Source: Heterotrichella gracilis (Eukaryota; Sar; Xanthophyceae; Tribonematales; Xanthonemataceae). Taken from it: a DNA stretch of 64,000 bases. Numbering within the stretch: the first letter of the stretch is position 1; every line of letters starts with the position of its first letter. This document shows, piece after piece, positions 59,396-64,000 of this stretch. Position numbers and translations under genes: made by a program. The notes under the pieces were generated by a model. It saw only the letters and a program-made list of their open reading frames with translations. It had not been told where the DNA came from and did not search any database. The stretch is from contig JAULBX010005109.1 of NCBI GenBank assembly GCA_032358255.1, forward strand, positions 1 to 64,000. Reading direction: 5' to 3'.

Positions 59396-61748
59396 ATGGA
59401 GTTCTTGGGAGGGGGATGCAGGGGTAGGCGCGCTGTGGGGCCACACAAGGGGTTTAAAAAGGGGACTGGGCTCTCGAGCAGCGCAGGCTGGCCCAGCCTA
59501 GGGTTTGAAGTGGGAGCGCTGCATGGGGGTGTGTGGGAAGTGTGGTGTTGGCCACTGTGGCGGGGGTTGCAGGTGTGGGGGCAATCCAACCTGCAGCAAG
59601 CATGGTACCTCGTTGGGAGTTGGACGGAGCATTGCTGTCGGGGAGTGGGGGTAGATGGAGGATAGTGCAAGATGTGGAGGGGGTGATGGGCCCAGGGGGG
59701 TGTTGGGTGAACTGTCGCTTTGCAAGTGCTGTGGGTGTGGGGTTGCAAGATAGATGGGGCCAGGGGTTTGAGGGCTGGGTGAGGCGTGCCATGGTTGCAA
59801 CATGTGCTTGGGATGGTTGGACCGCACGGCTCAGCGCAGGACAACCATGCACTGCCTGTTGAACCAAATGGTTTGCAGCCTTTTCGTAGGCTTACGTCAC
59901 AAGCCCAATCCAGTTGGGTTAGCAATAGGTATGTAATCATTACAGTGTACATAATATGATATTATCCGAGACCATTCGTATCACTAACTTAGTCCCAGGC
60001 CCTTCCCTTTGGGAAGGGTTTAAGGGCAATGGGGCAGAAACCCTCCGCCATGGACGGATGACCCGTCCGAGGAAAAAAACGTCCGAGAGATCCGGGACGA
60101 GATCCGGGGGAACGCCAGGCGCTCGAGTGAAAACGCTTCGTAAGCTCCGTTGTCTGTCCGTCCGTCGCAACAGCCAATCGGCGATCGACAAGTCGGCATG
60201 CCACGTCGGCGTCTCACCGCCACGTCGGCTAGGAAGGTGGGAGGGTACCTTGAGTACGTTGCAACTCCGTCATTTCGCGAAAGCGATGAGCCGCTGGGGA
60301 TCGGGCCCGGATAAACCGACTGGGGATGCGCCACGTCGATCCGCGACGAGGTCGGCGCCAGGTGTCGCGATCTCGATATGCATGCATGAATATACGCAGC
60401 AGGCGACGTGCGTGAGCGGAGACGTCGACGTTGAGCTGTGTGGGGACGTCTACGAGCACATCGAAACCGATCATTTTGCAGGCCATGTGCGGTGCGCTCC
60501 TTGACAGCTCGGGAGCAGGGTAAACTGAGCGACCATGCGCGCATGCGAAAAGTATATAAACCGAAAAGCTACAGGCTGACAGGCGAACACCTGCACAGTA
60601 CGTGTCCGACACATGAGGCTTAAGCAAAAGTAAGCTCAAAAGAGGCACAAGCACTGCACAACCGCCCATCTGCACGAGGCTCGGCTGCCACCTTGCTTGG
60701 GCGGGGATCCAAAACGAAAATGAAGGTCCCCCCCCCACGGGGGGGTCCCGGGGCCCGGGGAGGGCCGGGACAGGCGACGGCAAGAGCCTTTTAGCACGTA
60801 TGTATACTGTATACAATGTCATATGTTTGGGCCAAACCGGTTGATAGTGCCCTTCAGGCAATATTTTGCATGCCATGCATGCGGTGACAGTCATTGCTAA
60901 GACCTTTGCTTCAGCACAGTCTGCATGCAATGCTGCAGCCGTTCTCAGGTCGGGCTGGCTGCCTGGCCCTCTGCGCTTATACCACAGTACAGTAGTAATA
61001 CCGAGTAGTGCCACAGTGTGCCCAGACATGGCGCCCAGGCCTGGCGCAGACATGGTGCAATTGCTCGCCGTTGAGAGCCAGTGGATACTACCCTTTGGAT
61101 ACTACCCTTTGCCTGACACTGTCAGGCGGTCTGCACAGTGGCACTGCGCATCCCCGTTCCCAGAAGTTCCATATTTTGCAGTTTAGAATATCAGCGAATC
61201 CACTTTGTAATCACCATTATTATTGTCAATGATTGGGATTGGGTCAGGTAGGTATGTCACTGATTCAGAATACTGGCGGTCAGGTAGGTATGAGTAGCGG
61301 CGGCTCCCAGAATGTAACACTCCAACTTGGCCGAGCCTTAACCCCCCCGATAGGATTGATAAAACAAAGTGACTTAATAGCCTTCCTAGGATGATAAATA
61401 CATATTCTGATTCTGATACTGTAACATAAAATAATATGGGATGCAACACCGTGTGGCGTGACGCTGGCTTCGATAATGTAATTATTCCCTGCCGCTGGGG
61501 CCCTGCTGCAGCCACCATGGCCCCCGCGACTCTGCATGCTGCCGATGCATGACTTGGAGGGCCAGATTGGCCGTGCCCCGCATGCCTATGCACCATGCTG
61601 CCTGCCGATGCATGCCGGGTGGCCTGGGTGGCAGGACATCACCTCCAATGCTTGGCGCTGCGCAGTGCTGCATGGCTCCAGGAGGCAGGTGCTGTACTGA
61701 CAGGCCACCTCGCCATCATGACTACGCCATGTGCAGAGCCCGTGTGCC
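59396..61748. other. Convergent intergenic region containing a CpG-rich block
   Basis: It lies between the stop of the sulfate ATPase and the stop of the NIPSNAP gene. The first 500 bases look like 3' UTR. The middle (about 60030-60560) is a CpG-rich segment of unlike composition. A GC-rich hairpin-like run sits at about 60725-60748. The remainder shows no supported gene. Confidence 0.5.
60030..60560. other. CpG-rich, TATA-bearing block, possible solo LTR or foreign promoter
   Basis: CpG is frequent here while the rest of the window has few. CCACGTCG-like boxes occur at 60201, 60220 and 60331, and GACGTCGACG at about 60421. A TATA motif (AGTATATAAA) follows at 60551-60560. No long protein with family similarity is encoded. 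It could be an LTR-type promoter, a remnant of an inserted element, or an unmethylated promoter island. I cannot see clear terminal repeats. Confidence 0.45.
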
Positions 61749-64000
61749 TCACTGCCAGGGCGAGAACTTGACTGGGTGCATGAAGGACGACTCAAAGTGC
61801 TGCACCAGCGGGGTGACGGCGGCAATGGTGTCGCGCCACTGAGGCACCTGGCGGGCAGCTTGGCGGGCGCTGCAGAGGGAGGGGGGGGGGTTGTGGGTGG
61901 GGGGAGTGCAGCATGACATAGGGACAAAGAGCGGTGTCATGCGCCTGCCACAGGCACAACCACACCCTCCATGCCATGCACTGCATCAATACATTCAGCA
62001 GTCACAATTACACCCTCACACCCATGCGCCTCATAACCTTCACGCTACGCCTGCGTCTTCGCCACCGCAAGCACGTTTCCCTGCACTGTCCCCACCAACC
62101 CCCCTGCTGTTCCCCCCTTACTGCACCCCCCTGGCCTGTTACTCACCGCATGCAGTCCCCAGCCGAGGGGTACCTCCACAGCTCCACCACTGTGTTGAGC
62201 ATGCCCACATCGCTGTGGCCAAGGAACACAAGGCGGCCAAGCGGGTCGGAAGCCAACTTATGGGGCAGGCTGCAAGGGGAGTTGGGAAGGGATTGTTAGG
62301 CGGGGGGACAATGCCACACATGCAGGTCCAGCAGGCGCCTATATCTAATCACGCCCCATACGATACTTGCCCACCTAAAACCACCTGCCTCCACCTGCCT
62401 GGGAATGTCGACAACCGTCCATCCAAACCCTAGCCAGGCGGGGCACCATGGGCCACAGCCATCAGTCAATCATATACCACTCGTACATCAGAGGATGCTA
62501 TAACCCCTCCATCCCCTCCGCCGGCAGCCGGGAACACACATGGACCATGCCTAGACCCGTTCCCACCCCAGCCCACGCACCCCTCCTTGAACGCCTCCAT
62601 GACCCACGGCACAGTGCCATAGCCAGGGTGCAGCCGGTAGCGACGCAGCTCGTACAGCACCTGGGGGGAGGGGAGATTGGGCAGGGATCAGGGAGAGAGG
62701 GGCAGCGGGGGGCTGTCATGGCAAACGCAGGGTGCAGAGTTGGCGGTGGATCAGCGCAACAGCCATCACCACCACCATGCGGCTGACGGGTAGGGTAATG
62801 TAGGGTTGAGGGACTAAACCCTAATACCTAATGCATGGTGCACCTTTGGAGGTGGATCTGTCAGGTGTGGCAACAGCTGCCAACAGCAGCATGCTGCACA
62901 ATAATGCTGCTGTCCTCAAACGCGTGCAGCAAGCATGGTCAACCCAAACTGATGCACAGCTGCTTTCTGCTTGTGCTGTATGTGGCTGGGTAGGTAGGTG
63001 GGTGGGTGGGTGTACGCACCGGTTTGGACCCTGGAGGCGGTCGAGATGGTGTGGCAAATTCCTGGATTGGCCCCACCCCCGCCGCCCTGTGCACCTCCGC
63101 CGCATAGCGCATGACGGTGGAGGCCTGGGGGTAGGGAAAGGAAGGGAGTGGTTTGCAAACGGGGAGGACACCACATGGGGAAAGGGGGCCAAGTGAGATG
63201 ACCACAGGGAGGTGCGACGAACATCACGGCATTCCCTACACCATGATAGCTTACCCCCCTTGGTGCAACTGGGGTCTGCCTCTCCTGCCGCAAATGGATG
63301 CATTCAACATTGCTACAATGCCGCTCCGCACTCCTACAAGGCTGTGTACTCATGTGTGCACACCTGGGTGGCCACCCCCTCCTTTTCCAACCCTAATTTG
63401 TGAACCCTGGATGTGCTGTGTGGATGCTGTGCTGCATGCGCACCTGGTTGGCCACCGTCTTGCGTGATTGTGCCAGGTACTCCCCCGTCCACGCCTTGTC
63501 TGCGCCCACCCGCTGCCGCGTGGCGTCCCGCTCGTCAAAGTCCTGCAGGCACACACACACAGGCGGATTCAGGGACCACCCACTAGCAGCTGGGGTGAGC
63601 GAAGCAGCCAGTGCAAGGAGCATGGTTACAGCACTGTCCCCCCGGGGCCCATATAGACAGTTGATTGGTGTGGGGGGGGGGCTGCCACCCATCACCCCTT
63701 GAGCAAGCCACCACCACTGGGCGCGTGGTGGTAAGCCAGGCATATCCCCCCCAATAGACCCCCCCCCCCCACCTCCCACTTACACATCCCCCCTTCCTAC
63801 CTGGTAGTTGTAAAAGTGCACCACCCGGTTGAGCTGGCCCCCGGTGTCACAGGTGAACATACTGCAAGGTGGGGAAGCGGGGAGGTGACAATACAGGGGA
63901 GGTGAACAGGGACTGGCGTGCCTCTGGGCAAGGACCCTAGAGGGGCCACTCTAGTCTGGTGCACCCTAATAGGGACCTCAAACCCTGCAAATGACCTGGG
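61749..64000 (-). CDS. NIPSNAP-family protein, C-terminal part (5' end beyond the window)
   Basis: Six exons are visible: 63861-63801, 63542-63444, 63124-63020, 62660-62581, 62269-62147 and 61869-61749. They join in frame to about 195 residues. The first opens in mid-codon, so more exons lie past 64000. It carries the end of a NIPSNAP domain (LNRVVHFYNYQ, DFDERDATRQRVGADKAW) and a second, whole-looking one (VLYELRRYRLHPGYGT, FLGHSDVGMLNTVVELWRY, SSFMHPVKFSPW at the C terminus). NIPSNAP proteins are ferredoxin-like dimeric barrels, often mitochondrial. Their biochemical role is not settled. The tandem domain order is like animal NIPSNAP proteins. Localisation cannot be judged without the N terminus. 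Confidence 0.85.

Noticed and set aside
60229-61053. 274-aa minus-strand frame in the last intergenic region
   Set aside because: No motif or ATG context supports it, and its length follows from the CpG-rich, stop-poor composition.

Overview
The window is nuclear DNA of a green alga. The evidence is intron-rich genes with canonical GT-AG introns, plastid-function genes encoded with transit peptides (cytochrome b6f Rieske protein, a chloroplast sulfate-transporter ATPase), an AKR2-type plastid-envelope chaperone, and an axonemal I1/f dynein intermediate chain. In Chlorella-type algae the sulfate ATPase gene is still in the plastid, so a nuclear copy with a transit peptide, together with a motility gene, points to a flagellated chlorophycean (Chlamydomonadales-like). 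That placement is inference. Many introns carry short TTTAGGG-type telomere-like repeats. CpG looks sparse except in one block near 60 kb, and TGCATGCA-like palindromes are very common.

Layout. 313-2035 (+) is the 3' part of an AKR2-type ankyrin gene. 3134-3879 (-) is petC. 4493-6698 (-) is a METTL21-type methyltransferase. 6908-7525 (-) is a YfiM/DUF2279-like protein with unresolved 5' end. 8413-14276 (-) is the IC138/DNAI4 dynein intermediate chain. 15594-19090 (-) is an unrecognised plastid-targeted membrane protein. 19487-21670 (+) is glucose-6-phosphate 1-epimerase. 23403-26381 (-) is an AKAP7-like 2H phosphoesterase. 27407-30120 (+) is a C2orf69/UPF0565 hydrolase-like protein. 31333-49813 (-) is the spliceosomal helicase BRR2 in 37 exons. 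50691-54666 (-) is PIG-A. 55626-59395 (+) is the plastid sulfate ABC ATPase. 61749 to beyond 64000 (-) is a NIPSNAP-family protein.

The genes are independent housekeeping or organellar functions (GPI anchors, splicing, plastid electron transport, sulfate uptake, motility), not an operon or island. Three pairs diverge from shared promoter regions (19.1-19.5, 26.4-27.4 and 54.7-55.6 kb). I derived exon models by hand from protein-family similarity, splice-site consensus and reading-phase continuity. In nearly all models every exon joins in frame.

The most unusual signal is genome-architectural. In at least six genes, introns contain degenerate direct copies of the edge of the adjacent exon, including its splice site, usually separated from the true edge by TTTAGGG-like repeats. 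One such copy in BRR2 is a perfectly in-phase 45-bp mini-exon. Other points are a GC-AG intron, a probable MITE in a PIG-A intron, and a CpG-rich, TATA-bearing block at about 60.0-60.6 kb.
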